This document shows positions 1 through 8,867 of a stretch of 64,000 bases of DNA, one piece after another. Every line of letters begins with the position of its first letter. Positions within the stretch are counted from its first letter, which is position 1. Below the pieces are notes generated by a model. It ran no database searches. It worked only from the letters and a program-made list of their open reading frames with translations, and was not told where the DNA came from. The position numbers were made by a program, and so were the translations under genes. Source of the DNA: Shewanella sp. KX20019 (GTDB taxonomy: Bacteria; Pseudomonadota; Gammaproteobacteria; Enterobacterales; Shewanellaceae); NCBI RefSeq assembly GCF_016757755.1, contig NZ_CP068437.1, positions 2,108,001 through 2,172,000 on the forward strand. Direction: 5' to 3'.

Positions 1-2
1 TA

Positions 3-2450
3 ATAAGATTTGATCAGCGAGAAGTTGAAGTCGATAAACTCGCTGATATCGTGATCCGCTCTAATGCCGATGGCGGAGTGGTACGTTTGCGAGATGTCGC
101 CAAACTGACCGATAGGTTTGAGTTAGATGAAGATCATGTGCGTTTTGATGGCGAACCCGCAGCAATTTTGACCGTGTTTAAAAATAAATCACAGGACTCT
201 CTGCGCCTAAAAGAGGAGGTGATGGACTTTTTAGAGGCAGAAAAGTTACGCATACCAGATGGGGTCAATATCAGTACGTCCAATGATATGAGCTCGTTAC
301 TGTGGGATCGTCTTACCATGCTGCTCAAAAATGGCTGGCAAGGAGTGTTGCTGGTCTTTCTATGTATGTGGTTGTTTTTTAGCTTTCGCTATTCGTTTTG
401 GGTGGCTATGGGTCTACCTGTTGCCTTTATGGGCAGCCTATTTTTTATGGCTCAAGTGGGTTTGACTATTAACATTATGACTCTGGTGGCCTTTCTGATG
501 GCTATCGGGATCATGATGGATGATGCCATCGTTATAGCCGAATCGATTGCATCGCATATAGAGCGAGGGCTAGATAAAACAGAAGCGGTGATCCAAGGGG
601 TTAAGCGAGTGTTGCCAGGGGTTATCTCCTCCTTTTTAACCACAGTGTTTATCTTTTCGAGTATCGCTTTTATGGAAGGCGATATGGGTAAGGTACTCAG
701 AGTTGTTCCACAAACATTGTTGCTTATTTTAACAGTTAGTTTGGTAGAGGCGTTTTTGGTTCTGCCGAATCATTTGGCCCATGCTGCGAAAGGGAAGGAT
801 CGTGAAACCAGTCGCTTTAAAGCCGAGTTTAATCGCCGTTTCGAGCACTTTAGAACCGTCAACCTCGTTGCCGCCGTGGAGTGGGTTATTGCTTGGCGCT
901 ATGCATTTATGGGCGCGGTCATTAGTTTGTTGTTGCTATCGGTATCGTTAGCGGCGGGTGGAATGGTTAAGTTTATTGCATTTCCGGAGCTTGATGGCGA
1001 TGTTGTTGAGGCGCGAATTATTTTGCCACCAGGCTCTACACTCGCACAAACAGACCGTGTGGTTGCTAAGATAGTCAGCGCTGCGCAGCTGCTAAATGAA
1101 AAGTACAGCAAAAACGAAGATGGTCAGCAGTTAATACAGCATATTACGCAGCGGTTTAACTTTAATAGCGATGCCAATGAGAGCGGGGCACATGTCGCGA
1201 CGGTTAAGGTTGACCTTCTCAGTGCAGAAGTTCGGAGAACACTGATTAACACCTTTATCCGCGAATGGGAGCAAGGTGTGGGTGAGTTAGCAGATCCCAT
1301 CGCTATAGTGTACAAGCAGCCGTCAATGGGGCCAGCGGGCCGCGCGATAGACATACGCCTTCGTGGAGATGACTTGCATCAGCTTAAATTGGCGTCAATT
1401 GATGTGCAGCAGTATATTGGCGGTTTCAATGGCGTATCGGGTGTGATGGACAGCATGCGCCCTGGCAAGTCTGAAATCTTAATGACGTTAAAGCCCGGTG
1501 CTGAAGCTTTTGGGGTCAATGGCATGATGCTAGCGAGCCAATTGCGCGGTGCTTATTTTCATCACACCGCTGAATATATTCAAGTGGGACCTGAGAGTAT
1601 ACGGATTGATGTGCAGCTCGATAAGAGTGATGCAGCAAAACTAGAGAATCTGGCCAACTTTCCGATCACTCTGAATGCTACTGGTGAACAAGTGCCACTA
1701 TCAGCAGTGGCTGATTTTGCTTGGCAGCGTAATTACGTCAAAATTTCACGTTTAGACGGCATGCGCTTTGTGACCATCACTGGTGAAGTCGATACTCACC
1801 TTGCCAATGCAGGGGAGATTAACAACGCATTTCAAGAGGAACTACTGCCCCAATTACTTAAGCGCTACCCTGAGGTGCGGGTGAGTTTTGAAGGTGAAGT
1901 CAAGGAAAGTGCAACCACGCAAAACTCTATGGTTTCAGGATTCATTCTGGGGCTATTGGGGGTATTTGCTATTTTGAGTTTGCAGTTTAAAAGCTACCTT
2001 GAGCCACTCGTGGTGATGGCCGTGATCCCGCTTGGGCTTATTGGTGTTTTCTGGGGCCATTTGCTGCTGGGCTTTTCCATGAGTATGCCATCGATAATGG
2101 GCTTTGTTGCATTGGCCGGTGTGGTGGTGAATGACTCTATATTGCTAGTGCAATATATTCGATTTCATGTAGAGGAGGGACAATCTGTGCATGAAGCTGT
2201 AGTGAGTGCTAGTAAAGAGCGCTTTAGAGCGGTGTTTATTACGTCGCTGACTACAGCGGCAGGTATGTTGCCCTTGCTACTTGAAACCAGTATTCAGGCG
2301 CAAGTATTACAGCCTTTAGTCATCTCTATGGTATTTGGTATTTTTGCCTCGACCGCGCTGGTGTTATTTATGGTGCCGGCCTGTTACGCAATACTCGAAG
2401 ATTTTGGCAAAGTGAGTTTTAGTAATAAAAATAATGAGCTAAAAGCATAA
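3..2450 (+). CDS. RND-family efflux transporter, inner-membrane subunit (5' end cut by window)
   Basis: AcrB/MexB-type proton-driven efflux pump subunit. The frame stays open from the left edge, so the true N-terminus lies outside the window; the first in-frame start inside, GTG at 51, is internal. About 815 residues remain, the last three quarters of a usual 1,020-1,050 aa pump. Counted from position 51, residues 90-250 give a run of membrane segments with the acidic pair D157-D158 (IMMDDAIVIAES), matching the proton-relay Asp pair of the family. A large periplasmic domain follows, then a second bundle of membrane segments near residues 630-790. Substrate cannot be told. An adaptor (MFP) gene is expected upstream, outside the window. 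A strong hairpin terminator follows directly. Confidence 0.93.
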   Translation: MRFDQREVEVDKLADIVIRSNADGGVVRLRDVAKLTDRFELDEDHVRFDGEPAAILTVFKNKSQDSLRLKEEVMDFLEAEKLRIPDGVNISTSNDMSSLLWDRLTMLLKNGWQGVLLVFLCMWLFFSFRYSFWVAMGLPVAFMGSLFFMAQVGLTINIMTLVAFLMAIGIMMDDAIVIAESIASHIERGLDKTEAVIQGVKRVLPGVISSFLTTVFIFSSIAFMEGDMGKVLRVVPQTLLLILTVSLVEAFLVLPNHLAHAAKGKDRETSRFKAEFNRRFEHFRTVNLVAAVEWVIAWRYAFMGAVISLLLLSVSLAAGGMVKFIAFPELDGDVVEARIILPPGSTLAQTDRVVAKIVSAAQLLNEKYSKNEDGQQLIQHITQRFNFNSDANESGAHVATVKVDLLSAEVRRTLINTFIREWEQGVGELADPIAIVYKQPSMGPAGRAIDIRLRGDDLHQLKLASIDVQQYIGGFNGVSGVMDSMRPGKSEILMTLKPGAEAFGVNGMMLASQLRGAYFHHTAEYIQVGPESIRIDVQLDKSDAAKLENLANFPITLNATGEQVPLSAVADFAWQRNYVKISRLDGMRFVTITGEVDTHLANAGEINNAFQEELLPQLLKRYPEVRVSFEGEVKESATTQNSMVSGFILGLLGVFAILSLQFKSYLEPLVVMAVIPLGLIGVFWGHLLLGFSMSMPSIMGFVALAGVVVNDSILLVQYIRFHVEEGQSVHEAVVSASKERFRAVFITSLTTAAGMLPLLLETSIQAQVLQPLVISMVFGIFASTALVLFMVPACYAILEDFGKVSFSNKNNELKA

Positions 2451-2469
2451 AACTGTATAGCACAGCATG

Positions 2470-2491
2470 AAGGGCTTCAATTGAAGCCCTT
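2470..2491 (+). terminator. Hairpin terminator after the RND gene
   Basis: Perfect palindrome: a 9 bp stem AAGGGCTTC/GAAGCCCTT around an AATT loop, 20 bases after the RND stop codon. The T-run is short (TTAGTGTTTG), so it may act with help from Rho. Confidence 0.7.
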
Positions 2492-2570
2492 TAGTGTTTG
2501 AGTCTAAATCAGCTTAGATGCTGAACTCAACATACAAAACGTTAACATGTTGGTAGCGGAGCCGGGTCGA

Positions 2571-2996
2571 TTACGAGTCGAATCTGGCTATATCCTTCTC
2601 TGTAGCACCCTCTTTGCACTCGCCTCTAATACTGCCACGGTCATATTGAATGGAGCGGCTGATCTCGATATAACCCTCTCGGCAATAACCTGTCATTGCG
2701 ATTGTCTGGCTAAGTCCATGCTCAATTTTCTGAGTCCAAGCGGTTAAATCCGGTGCCTGATAACGCTTTTTTGAGCGTTTCTTTTGTGATGCTCGTTGTT
2801 CATGGGGAAGCGGAATTTGCTGAGCATTACTACTTTGCACCAGCTTAGCGCGATAGGTGAATAACTTTAAGCCATTATTTTTAATATCAGTTTTAAATGA
2901 ATCAGTGAGCTGACCAACGAACTCTTCAGGCACTATTTCGCTAGTACCACTGCAGGCGGATAGTAATAAAATTAACAGTAGCGGGTATTTTTTCAT
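2571..2996 (-). CDS. Small hypothetical lipoprotein
   Basis: A 141 aa protein with a short lipoprotein signal: MKKYPLLLILLLSACSG, lipobox LSAC with Cys15 as the likely lipidated residue. The mature part is hydrophilic, with a strongly basic stretch (KKRSKKR) near residue 75 and two further cysteines (in GYCREGY and GECKEG) that could form a disulfide. It has no domain I recognise. It lies tail-to-tail with the RND gene, and the upstream 240 bases hold nothing obvious. Similar small lipoproteins are common and uncharacterised in Shewanella. The lipobox makes the coding call fairly safe; function is unknown. Confidence 0.75.
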   Translation of the reverse strand: MKKYPLLLILLLSACSGTSEIVPEEFVGQLTDSFKTDIKNNGLKLFTYRAKLVQSSNAQQIPLPHEQRASQKKRSKKRYQAPDLTAWTQKIEHGLSQTIAMTGYCREGYIEISRSIQYDRGSIRGECKEGATEKDIARFDS

Positions 2997-3516
2997 TATT
3001 GTTTTTATGTTAATAATTGGTTTCTGTAGCTCAGCATAACGTATATTTAATCAAGTTAGCAGGGCTTTAAACTGTTTTACATTAGGCTTTCCACATTAGG
3101 TCGCTGGAAGGTGAGATCTACTGATACGGAATTTTTCGTCACACTAGTTAAGAGTATTGATCTAAGCCTCAATGTCACAGGGCTGCCCTCATTGTCTTAT
3201 TGGCGTTTTTATAGGCTGTTCAGGCTTTTGCTGCAGTTTAGGTTTTCGACTGAGGGTATCTAGTGCAACTGTCACTTAGACTGAGCCACGTTAACTGACT
3301 GTCGGTGTGAATATGGTAGCTGGGTTGAACTGTGTTTGGCGTATCAAGGGAGACAATGGCTAAGGTGAGGTAATCGGGATAACGAGTATCTCTAAAGGTT
3401 AATGCTGAGCCGCAGTGGTGGCAAAAACCACGTCGAACACATTCTGACGATTGAAACTCAGTGACAGAGCCCGATAACCAATTGACCTCCTCGATATTGA
3501 AATCCATCCAAGCACC

Positions 3517-3538
3517 TAATACCAATTGCATTAAGTAT
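3517..3538. repeat. Left target duplication and terminal inverted repeat of the MITE-like element
   Basis: TAA duplication (3517-3519) followed by the 19 bp inverted repeat; its partner is at 3781-3802. Confidence 0.85.
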
Positions 3539-3799
3539 GTAGTCAATTCAGAAGCGCTCACGCTTTTCAATTCAATGCGCATTGACGAGAGAATGGTTAT
3601 TCCCTTGTAAGTCAATGCAAAGCAGAAGTGGAATGCATGAGCGCTTCCCGCAGGGTGGCTGACGTTTAAAGCAAATGGCAAAGCCCTGTATGCTGCGCCG
3701 AAAACTCTCGATATAGAATAACTATTAGCTTCATGTTTCCGACTTGCCTTCAGCGCTTTGAATTCCCACTGAATGAACAGATACTTAATGCAATTGGTA
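3520..3799. mobile_element. MITE-like non-coding insertion element, 280 bp, with 19 bp perfect terminal inverted repeats
   Basis: The left end TACCAATTGCATTAAGTAT (3520-3538) is the exact reverse complement of the right end (3781-3799). The element is flanked by a 3 bp direct repeat TAA (3517-3519 and 3800-3802), read as a target-site duplication. It carries no transposase and no convincing gene; the frame running through it on the minus strand is incidental. These are the marks of a miniature inverted-repeat element moved in trans by a transposase elsewhere in the genome. I cannot name the parent IS family. No second copy was seen in this window. Confidence 0.88.
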
Positions 3800-3802
3800 T
3801 AA
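3781..3802. repeat. Right terminal inverted repeat and target duplication of the MITE-like element
   Basis: Reverse complement of the left end, followed by the second TAA copy (3800-3802). The next bases resume the GFA reading frame. Confidence 0.85.
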
Positions 3803-4212
3803 CACCGAACCTGTGCTCTGCTGACATTGGCGACAGTGACAAAAATCTGCTGCAAAGGGTTTTGCAGTTAACTGATAGCGTATTGCGCCGCAAAGGCATC
3901 CGCCTCGTTGTAGGATATCTGTTGCCATCAATCGCCCCCATTGCTCATTATCATCGGTATGCTAGCGCTTACCATATCGCGATTTATGAGGCTTGTCACA
4001 TTCAAACAGCTTTATTATTACCGCGCAAAATGGCGATGAATGCAGACGTATCATACCGTTACATCCTCCTAGCGCATTTTTACTGTTTTGTAATCTGCAT
4101 AGTACGGGTTAACACCATGACATGGCTCACATATATCAATATTTCTGTTAATAACTTGTTGTGATTAATGGTGGTTTTGGCAGACTGAAGTTGTAGCCCC
4201 AAAGGAGTGAGT

Positions 4213-4947
4213 ATGGCTTCAATGATGCAGTTATTAAAGGCGATGCTAAATAGCTTTAAAGATCTTATCCCCATTATTTTGGTGGTCAGCTTTTTTGAGA
4301 TATTTGTTCTACATCAAGCGCCAGATAATCTTTTTTCTATTCTAATCGGTCTTCTTTTCATTATAGTTGGACTCACTTTCTTTGTGTTTGGCCTTGAAAT
4401 GGGACTGTTTCCGATAGGCGAGTCTCTCGCGCAAGCGCTAGCAAGGAAGGGCAGTGTATTTTGGCTGGTGCTGTTCTCATTTTCGTTAGGTTTTGGTACC
4501 ACACTAGCCGAACCCGCGCTCACCGCTGTGGCTAATGAAGCTGCTGAAGTAGCAGCTACAGCGGGCGCCATAGAGCAAAACACGGCTTCAATGGATAAGT
4601 ATGCGATGGGGCTCCGGCTCACCGTGGCACTGTCAGTTGGGCTGGCCATTTTACTCGGCGTGGTAAGGATCTTAAAAGGCTGGCCAATTCATTACATTAT
4701 TATAGGTGGTTACATCTTAGTGATGGTGCTGACCTCTTTTGCACCGGAAAACATCATTGGCATCGCTTATGATTCTGGCGGCGTTACCACTTCGACTATC
4801 ACTGTGCCTTTAGTCACCGCCTTGGGCGTGGGGCTCGCAAGTGTGATTAAGGGGCGTAACCCCATGCTAGATGGATTTGGCCTCATTGCCTTCGCCAGTT
4901 TGATGCCGATGATATTTGTACTTATCTATGGAATGGTGGTGTTGTAA
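4213..4947 (+). CDS. DUF1538 membrane protein A (UmpA-like, putative cation/proton antiporter subunit)
   Basis: A very hydrophobic protein of about 244 aa with about seven membrane segments. The start is ATG at 4213, five bases after AAAGGAG; an in-frame GTG at 4207 overlaps that ribosome site and is unlikely. Conserved-looking family features are LIGLLFIIVGLTFFVFGLEM, GTTLAEPALTAV and DSGGVTTSTITVPLVTALG; the same motifs recur in the next gene. DUF1538 pairs have been described, from memory of work on Halomonas UmpAB, as a two-subunit Na+(Li+,K+)/H+ antiporter. The next gene starts at the last base of this stop codon (TAATG), so the two are translationally coupled. The ion specificity is inference. 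Confidence 0.88.
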   Translation: MASMMQLLKAMLNSFKDLIPIILVVSFFEIFVLHQAPDNLFSILIGLLFIIVGLTFFVFGLEMGLFPIGESLAQALARKGSVFWLVLFSFSLGFGTTLAEPALTAVANEAAEVAATAGAIEQNTASMDKYAMGLRLTVALSVGLAILLGVVRILKGWPIHYIIIGGYILVMVLTSFAPENIIGIAYDSGGVTTSTITVPLVTALGVGLASVIKGRNPMLDGFGLIAFASLMPMIFVLIYGMVVL

Positions 4948-5732
4948 TGGAGATGTTGAGCAAAGTACTAGAGACCCTGTTGTTAACTGCACGTGACGTT
5001 ATTCCAATTGCCGTCATCTTGTTTGGCTTTCAACTCGGAGTATTAAAAAGGCCAATCGCCAATTGGCGCAGAGTTGCCGTAGGCTTTGTTTATGTCATTC
5101 TAGGCTTAAGCTTCTTCTTAGTTGGGCTTGAGCTAGCGCTATTTCCCATTGGGGAGGCGATGGCAGAGCAGCTTACCTCTGCATCGTTCATTCATGCCGA
5201 CGACCCGTCTGTCAGCGTTAACGTTTGGCAAGATTACTATTGGGTATATATTTTTGCTGCCGCGATAGGGTTTAGCACTACGATTGCTGAGCCTTCACTA
5301 ATCGCCGTGGCGATTAAAGCTAATGAAGTCTCTGGTGGCAGTATTAGCATTCAAGGATTGCGGATCTCTGTCGCTATCGGAGTCGCTTTTGGCATCTCAC
5401 TTGGCTGCTTTCGAATAGTGGTAGGTGATCCTATTCATTACTACATCATGGCAGGCTACATTATTGTGGTTATCCAAACCTTTTATGCGCCAAAAATGAT
5501 CGTGCCGCTGGCCTATGACTCCGGCGGCGTGACCACATCAACAGTTACCGTACCGTTAGTTGCCGCACTTGGCTTAGGCTTGGCGACCAATGTTGATGGT
5601 CGTAACCCATTAATTGATGGGTTTGGACTTATTGCCTTCGCCAGTTTATTTCCGATGATCACCGTAATGGGTTATGCCCAGTTGGTTGAATATAAAAATA
5701 GAACTCAAAAGGAGCGAAATAATGCGCTTTAA
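4947..5732 (+). CDS. DUF1538 membrane protein B (UmpB-like, putative cation/proton antiporter subunit)
   Basis: A 261 aa integral membrane protein, paralogous to the gene before it. It repeats the pattern VILGLSFFLVGLELALFPIG, STTIAEPSLIAV, YDSGGVTTSTVTVPLVAALG and GFGLIAFASLFPM, so the pair probably form a heteromeric pore or carrier. It differs by a polar loop near residues 75-95. The start codon ATG overlaps the previous stop. Its own end overlaps the start of the PII-like gene by 11 bases, which indicates tight co-translation of transporter and sensor. Role as for the partner: a probable cation/proton antiporter half, by family inference only. Confidence 0.88.
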   Translation: MEMLSKVLETLLLTARDVIPIAVILFGFQLGVLKRPIANWRRVAVGFVYVILGLSFFLVGLELALFPIGEAMAEQLTSASFIHADDPSVSVNVWQDYYWVYIFAAAIGFSTTIAEPSLIAVAIKANEVSGGSISIQGLRISVAIGVAFGISLGCFRIVVGDPIHYYIMAGYIIVVIQTFYAPKMIVPLAYDSGGVTTSTVTVPLVAALGLGLATNVDGRNPLIDGFGLIAFASLFPMITVMGYAQLVEYKNRTQKERNNAL

Positions 5733-6072
5733 ACTCATCATTGTTTTCATCGATGACGCATGCACAGACTCGATTCTCGATGCTGCTCGCAGTAAAGGTG
5801 CTACGGGTGCCACTGTGATTAATCATGCTCGTGGTGAGGGGTTAAAAAAACAGAAGACTTTCATGGGATTGTCGCTCGATATCCAGCGCGATGTCGTTCT
5901 ACTGCTGGTGGAAGAGCACCTTAGCCGCACCATTTTGGAAACGGTCAACAAGGTAGGTGGCTTCGATAGTGATTCAGGTAAAGGTATTGCTATCCAAATA
6001 GATGTAGAAGATGCCGTTGGTGTTGCGCACCAAGTACAACAGTTGAGCCATGATATTGAGGATCAGATATGA
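5722..6072 (+). CDS. PII-like (GlnB-fold) regulatory protein of the DUF1538 operon
   Basis: A 116 aa protein starting at ATG 5722, after an AAGGAG ribosome site inside the end of the preceding gene. The start MRFKLIIVFIDDACTDSILD and the later GATGATVINHARGEG fit the first beta strand and B-loop region of PII proteins. The canonical GlnB T-loop with its uridylylated Tyr is absent, so this is a PII-like trimer candidate rather than GlnB/GlnK. Such proteins usually bind adenine nucleotides and dock onto a membrane transporter. Overlap with the DUF1538 gene and with the CBS gene (ATGA at 6069-6072) points to control of the DUF1538 pair. Ligand and partner are inferred. Confidence 0.85.
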   Translation: MRFKLIIVFIDDACTDSILDAARSKGATGATVINHARGEGLKKQKTFMGLSLDIQRDVVLLLVEEHLSRTILETVNKVGGFDSDSGKGIAIQIDVEDAVGVAHQVQQLSHDIEDQI

Positions 6073-6476
6073 AGAAGCCAATTTTAGTCAGAAACCATGA
6101 TGTGATGTGCCAAGATTACGCCATGGTCGATGGTCTGCAGACAGTTGCAGAAGCTATCGAGCAAGCGGTTTCACATAAAGTGAATGTGTTGTTCGTGAAT
6201 AAACGCCACGATGATGACGAATACGGCATGGTGTTGATGAGTGATATAGCTAAAAAGGTATTAGCGCTAGATAAAGCCCCAGAGCGAGTTAATATCTACG
6301 AGATCATGGTTAAGCCAGTACTGGCTGTCGATGGAAAGATGGACGTTCGATATTGTGCTCGTTTATTTGACCGCTTCGGAATTACCAAGGCGCCAGTAGT
6401 AGAACTGGGAAAAATTGTTGGGCTGGTGAGTTATCACGATATTGTGCTTAAAGGGATGATCAACAAAGGCGTCTAA
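6069..6476 (+). CDS. CBS-domain pair protein of the DUF1538 operon
   Basis: A 135 aa stand-alone protein made of two CBS motifs (about residues 8-65 and 75-133). The second ends GIVGLVSYHDIVLKGM, a typical CBS core where the Asp-containing helix follows the strand. CBS pairs bind AMP, ATP or related nucleotides and gate transporters or enzymes. The start overlaps the stop of the PII-like gene by four bases (ATGA), so it is the last gene of a fully coupled four-gene operon. With the PII-like protein it gives two possible nucleotide-sensing inputs for one transporter. Function is inferred from family and context. Confidence 0.87.
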   Translation: MKKPILVRNHDVMCQDYAMVDGLQTVAEAIEQAVSHKVNVLFVNKRHDDDEYGMVLMSDIAKKVLALDKAPERVNIYEIMVKPVLAVDGKMDVRYCARLFDRFGITKAPVVELGKIVGLVSYHDIVLKGMINKGV

Positions 6477-6499
6477 TGACGTTCATGTCGTTGTGTGAA

Positions 6500-6520
6500 G
6501 GTAGGGATTCTCTCCCTACC
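6500..6520. terminator. Hairpin between convergent CBS and TDT genes
   Basis: An 8 bp stem GGTAGGGA/TCCCTACC with a 5 base loop, placed between the two converging stop codons. No strong T-run on either side. Confidence 0.5.
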
Positions 6521-6531
6521 ACAAACCAACC

Positions 6532-7509
6532 TTATGTTACTTTTTTATTGTAATGGCTTAAATATCTCACTGCGACATAAATAACAATGATGGTTGCAAT
6601 GATTAGCTCAAACTTTGCTGTCAATAATAAGTTAATTGAAAGGCTGTTTTCGCCGTAAGTACTCATGATCCAAGTGACCGTTTTGAATAAAGCTGTTGCG
6701 CCAATAACCATCGGAAAGGTGAATGCGGCATAACCTGGACTGAAGGGTAGTTTCAATAAATTAAAGAAGGCAAGGTAGATAATACTGGTCATTAGTAATG
6801 CTAAGGTCAGTAATACACCGACAATAATGATTGATGGCTGCTCTGATATCGTGAGGTAACCTGCTAACGAGAGACTTGCAGGTGCTGCCAGTATTGCAAT
6901 AGTTGGCTTTGCTGCGTCAGGTATAGGTTCACAGAAAATAAGTCTGTACAGCATAATGGGTAACATGACGAGGTAACTTAGCATGCCAAAGTTAAGAATC
7001 GCGTTGGCAATCCAATGATTTTGCACCTGGAATAGTTCACTTTGTGGGAATGATACCGCCGCCACAATGATGCCAATCGGCGGTACAAACCAACTTGGAA
7101 CCATATGGCTAAGTTTAAAATCGACCGCTCTATTGTAGATAAACACAGAGAGAAAGATAAGATGAATAACGATAGCACAAAGCCATAATGTTAATGCTAG
7201 GCTGTGGCTATATTGTCCGATAGCAGCTGAAATCACCATTAACCCCATTGCAAAAGTAGGGATCACACTACCAATCACAGGGTGAGATAATTCGGTGATA
7301 AGTACTTTAGGGTGCAAAACAAACTTAGCAACCAACATAAGTAAAAGAACAGATGCAATAGCGGCACCAATAAGTTGCGCGCTCCCCCCAATGCTCGGTG
7401 ACATACTTTCCCAAGCCCAGCCCAGACTTGCAATGGCTAATGCAAGTCCTCCCATAGGGCTTGGTAAACGGGACACTCTGTGCCTTAGTGTGTTATTTGT
7501 TACAGTCAT
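6532..7509 (-). CDS. TDT-family transporter (TehA / C4-dicarboxylate exporter-like)
   Basis: A 325 aa integral membrane protein with about ten hydrophobic segments. The start region reads RLPSPMGGLALAIASLGWAW, the typical first helix of the TehA/SLAC1 fold, and a central WFVPPIGIIVAA segment fits the same family. Members export or exchange monovalent anions, dicarboxylates or tellurite-related compounds; the substrate is not visible from sequence. It is transcribed alone, with the O-methyltransferase gene upstream on the same strand after a 119 base gap. Family call firm, function open. Confidence 0.85.
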   Translation of the reverse strand: MTVTNNTLRHRVSRLPSPMGGLALAIASLGWAWESMSPSIGGSAQLIGAAIASVLLLMLVAKFVLHPKVLITELSHPVIGSVIPTFAMGLMVISAAIGQYSHSLALTLWLCAIVIHLIFLSVFIYNRAVDFKLSHMVPSWFVPPIGIIVAAVSFPQSELFQVQNHWIANAILNFGMLSYLVMLPIMLYRLIFCEPIPDAAKPTIAILAAPASLSLAGYLTISEQPSIIIVGVLLTLALLMTSIIYLAFFNLLKLPFSPGYAAFTFPMVIGATALFKTVTWIMSTYGENSLSINLLLTAKFELIIATIIVIYVAVRYLSHYNKKVT

Positions 7510-7628
7510 TATGTTTCTCCAACATCCAATCTCTATGGACGTATTTTAGAATGACCCGTTAGTAATTAATATTGAAGTCGTCTTAATGTTGACTTCAATA
7601 AAATTTAATCTTGATTTAAAAACAAATA

Positions 7629-8702
7629 CTAAGGCTTTAGCTTACAGCGCAGCAAAGTGTGTCCTAGGCCAATGCCATCAATATCCTCGTCGATAAAAAG
7701 TCCGGCTTGGCTGATGAGCTTTAGCAAGGTCTTACTGTGATACATACGACTATTACCGTTGGCAATCGCAGTAAAATAGAGAGAGGTTGCATTGACACAA
7801 AAGGCGCCAGCTTCGAAGGGTTGGCGATCCCAGAAGGTCTCCAAAATACACAGCTCACTGTCTCTACGCATAACAGATGCTGCTCGTTGCAAAATACTGA
7901 GAATTTCAGTTTCGGAAAAGCAATCTAAAAACTGGCTCATCCAATACAGGTCGCCATGTTCACAAAATGGCTTGGCCTCATCGAGCAGATCCGTCGCGAA
8001 AGCTGTTACGCGCTTTGCAACACCGGCATTGTGAGCATTTTCCATCGCCACTTTTAGTTGCCCTGGCAAGTCCATTATGGTGATGGTTACTTGGCTATTG
8101 AAACCTGTACACGCTAATGCCCATTTACCAGTGTTACCACCCACATCAATGATATGCTTTGGTTTTGCTTTAAAAATCAGAGGTAATAGAGATTCAAATG
8201 CGTGATCTGAGTAGAAATGATCAAACTCAAACCAACTCTTCTTTATCTCGTCGGGTAATAGACTTAAACCGGGATAGATAGTCTGCCAGTCACCCAGCGA
8301 TGCTAACCCTTTAGGTTTGCCTTCTAGAAGTGAAGCTTCCAATTCAAACAGGCCTTGATAGCACACATCATGGGTAAAGTTTAAGTTGGTTCTTGCCATA
8401 TCGTCATGCAGTAGGAAATGACCTATTTTATCGAGTACATAGGCATCATCGTTGAGATATAACAGACCCATGCTTAGTCCCATATCAACTAACACGCCAA
8501 CGGCATACTCAGACAATTCGGACTGCCTTGCTAAAGCGTTTACACTACAGCCTTTTGCACCACAATCAGAAATAAGCTGTAATAGGTTAAATTTTAGTAG
8601 GCAGCGTGCAACCTGAAAGCTGATTGGAGCGAAAGCAATTTTTTGCGCTTCAAACTTGGCGTCAAAAGCACTGATTGAAAGTGGGGAACGATAAAAAGGC
8701 AT
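7629..8702 (-). CDS. SAM-dependent O-methyltransferase-like protein
   Basis: A 357 aa protein with the two-part layout of plant-type and hydroxyneurosporene-type O-methyltransferases. There is an N-terminal winged-helix dimerisation region (about 30-90, NALARQSELSEYAVGVLVDM) and a C-terminal Rossmann domain whose glycine-rich SAM motif IIDVGGNTGKWALA lies at residues 184-197. A later ELCILETFWD fits the post-motif acidic segment. The methyl acceptor cannot be told. A TetR gene is divergent 165 bases upstream and may repress it. No biosynthetic cluster surrounds it, so it is probably a stand-alone small-molecule methylase. Confidence 0.82.
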   Translation of the reverse strand: MPFYRSPLSISAFDAKFEAQKIAFAPISFQVARCLLKFNLLQLISDCGAKGCSVNALARQSELSEYAVGVLVDMGLSMGLLYLNDDAYVLDKIGHFLLHDDMARTNLNFTHDVCYQGLFELEASLLEGKPKGLASLGDWQTIYPGLSLLPDEIKKSWFEFDHFYSDHAFESLLPLIFKAKPKHIIDVGGNTGKWALACTGFNSQVTITIMDLPGQLKVAMENAHNAGVAKRVTAFATDLLDEAKPFCEHGDLYWMSQFLDCFSETEILSILQRAASVMRRDSELCILETFWDRQPFEAGAFCVNATSLYFTAIANGNSRMYHSKTLLKLISQAGLFIDEDIDGIGLGHTLLRCKLKP

Positions 8703-8867
8703 AAGTTAAACCTGACAAGGGTAGTACAGAATTAGTGGACAGGTATCTTACATGTTACAGTCTTAACATTGTTTGAACTGGATCTAGCTTCAGGCTGTTT
8801 AGGGCTAGTCCAATGGAGTTAATCGCTGGGTATAGACTCTTGTTTTTATTAGTTTAAAGGATCAATC

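Larger units (their letters stand above)
3238..3928 (-). pseudogene. GFA-family (glutathione-dependent formaldehyde-activating-like) gene split by a 280 bp insertion
   Basis: Read on the minus strand from ATG at 3926-3928, the frame gives MATDILQRGGCLCGAIRYQ followed by FCHCRQCQQSTGSV, the typical zinc-binding N-terminus of GFA/CENP-V family proteins. It then hits a stop inside an inserted element (3520-3799). After the element the family resumes as GAWMDFNIEEVNWLSG and RRGFCHHCGSALTF to the stop at 3238. Removing the element plus one copy of the TAA target duplication leaves 408 bases, an exact 135-codon frame reading STGSVLGAWMDF across the join. The only lesion is therefore the insertion, which suggests a recent event. 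The original product would be a small cytoplasmic zinc protein, probably a carbon-sulfur lyase-like enzyme of unknown substrate. Confidence 0.9.

Noticed and set aside
2547..2747. Rightward frame of 66 codons
   Set aside because: Antisense to the lipoprotein gene, which has a clear lipobox and signal peptide.
3733..4164. Rightward open frame of 143 codons across the MITE end and GFA start
   Set aside because: It lies antisense to the GFA N-terminus and the element, with no ribosome site or recognisable domain.
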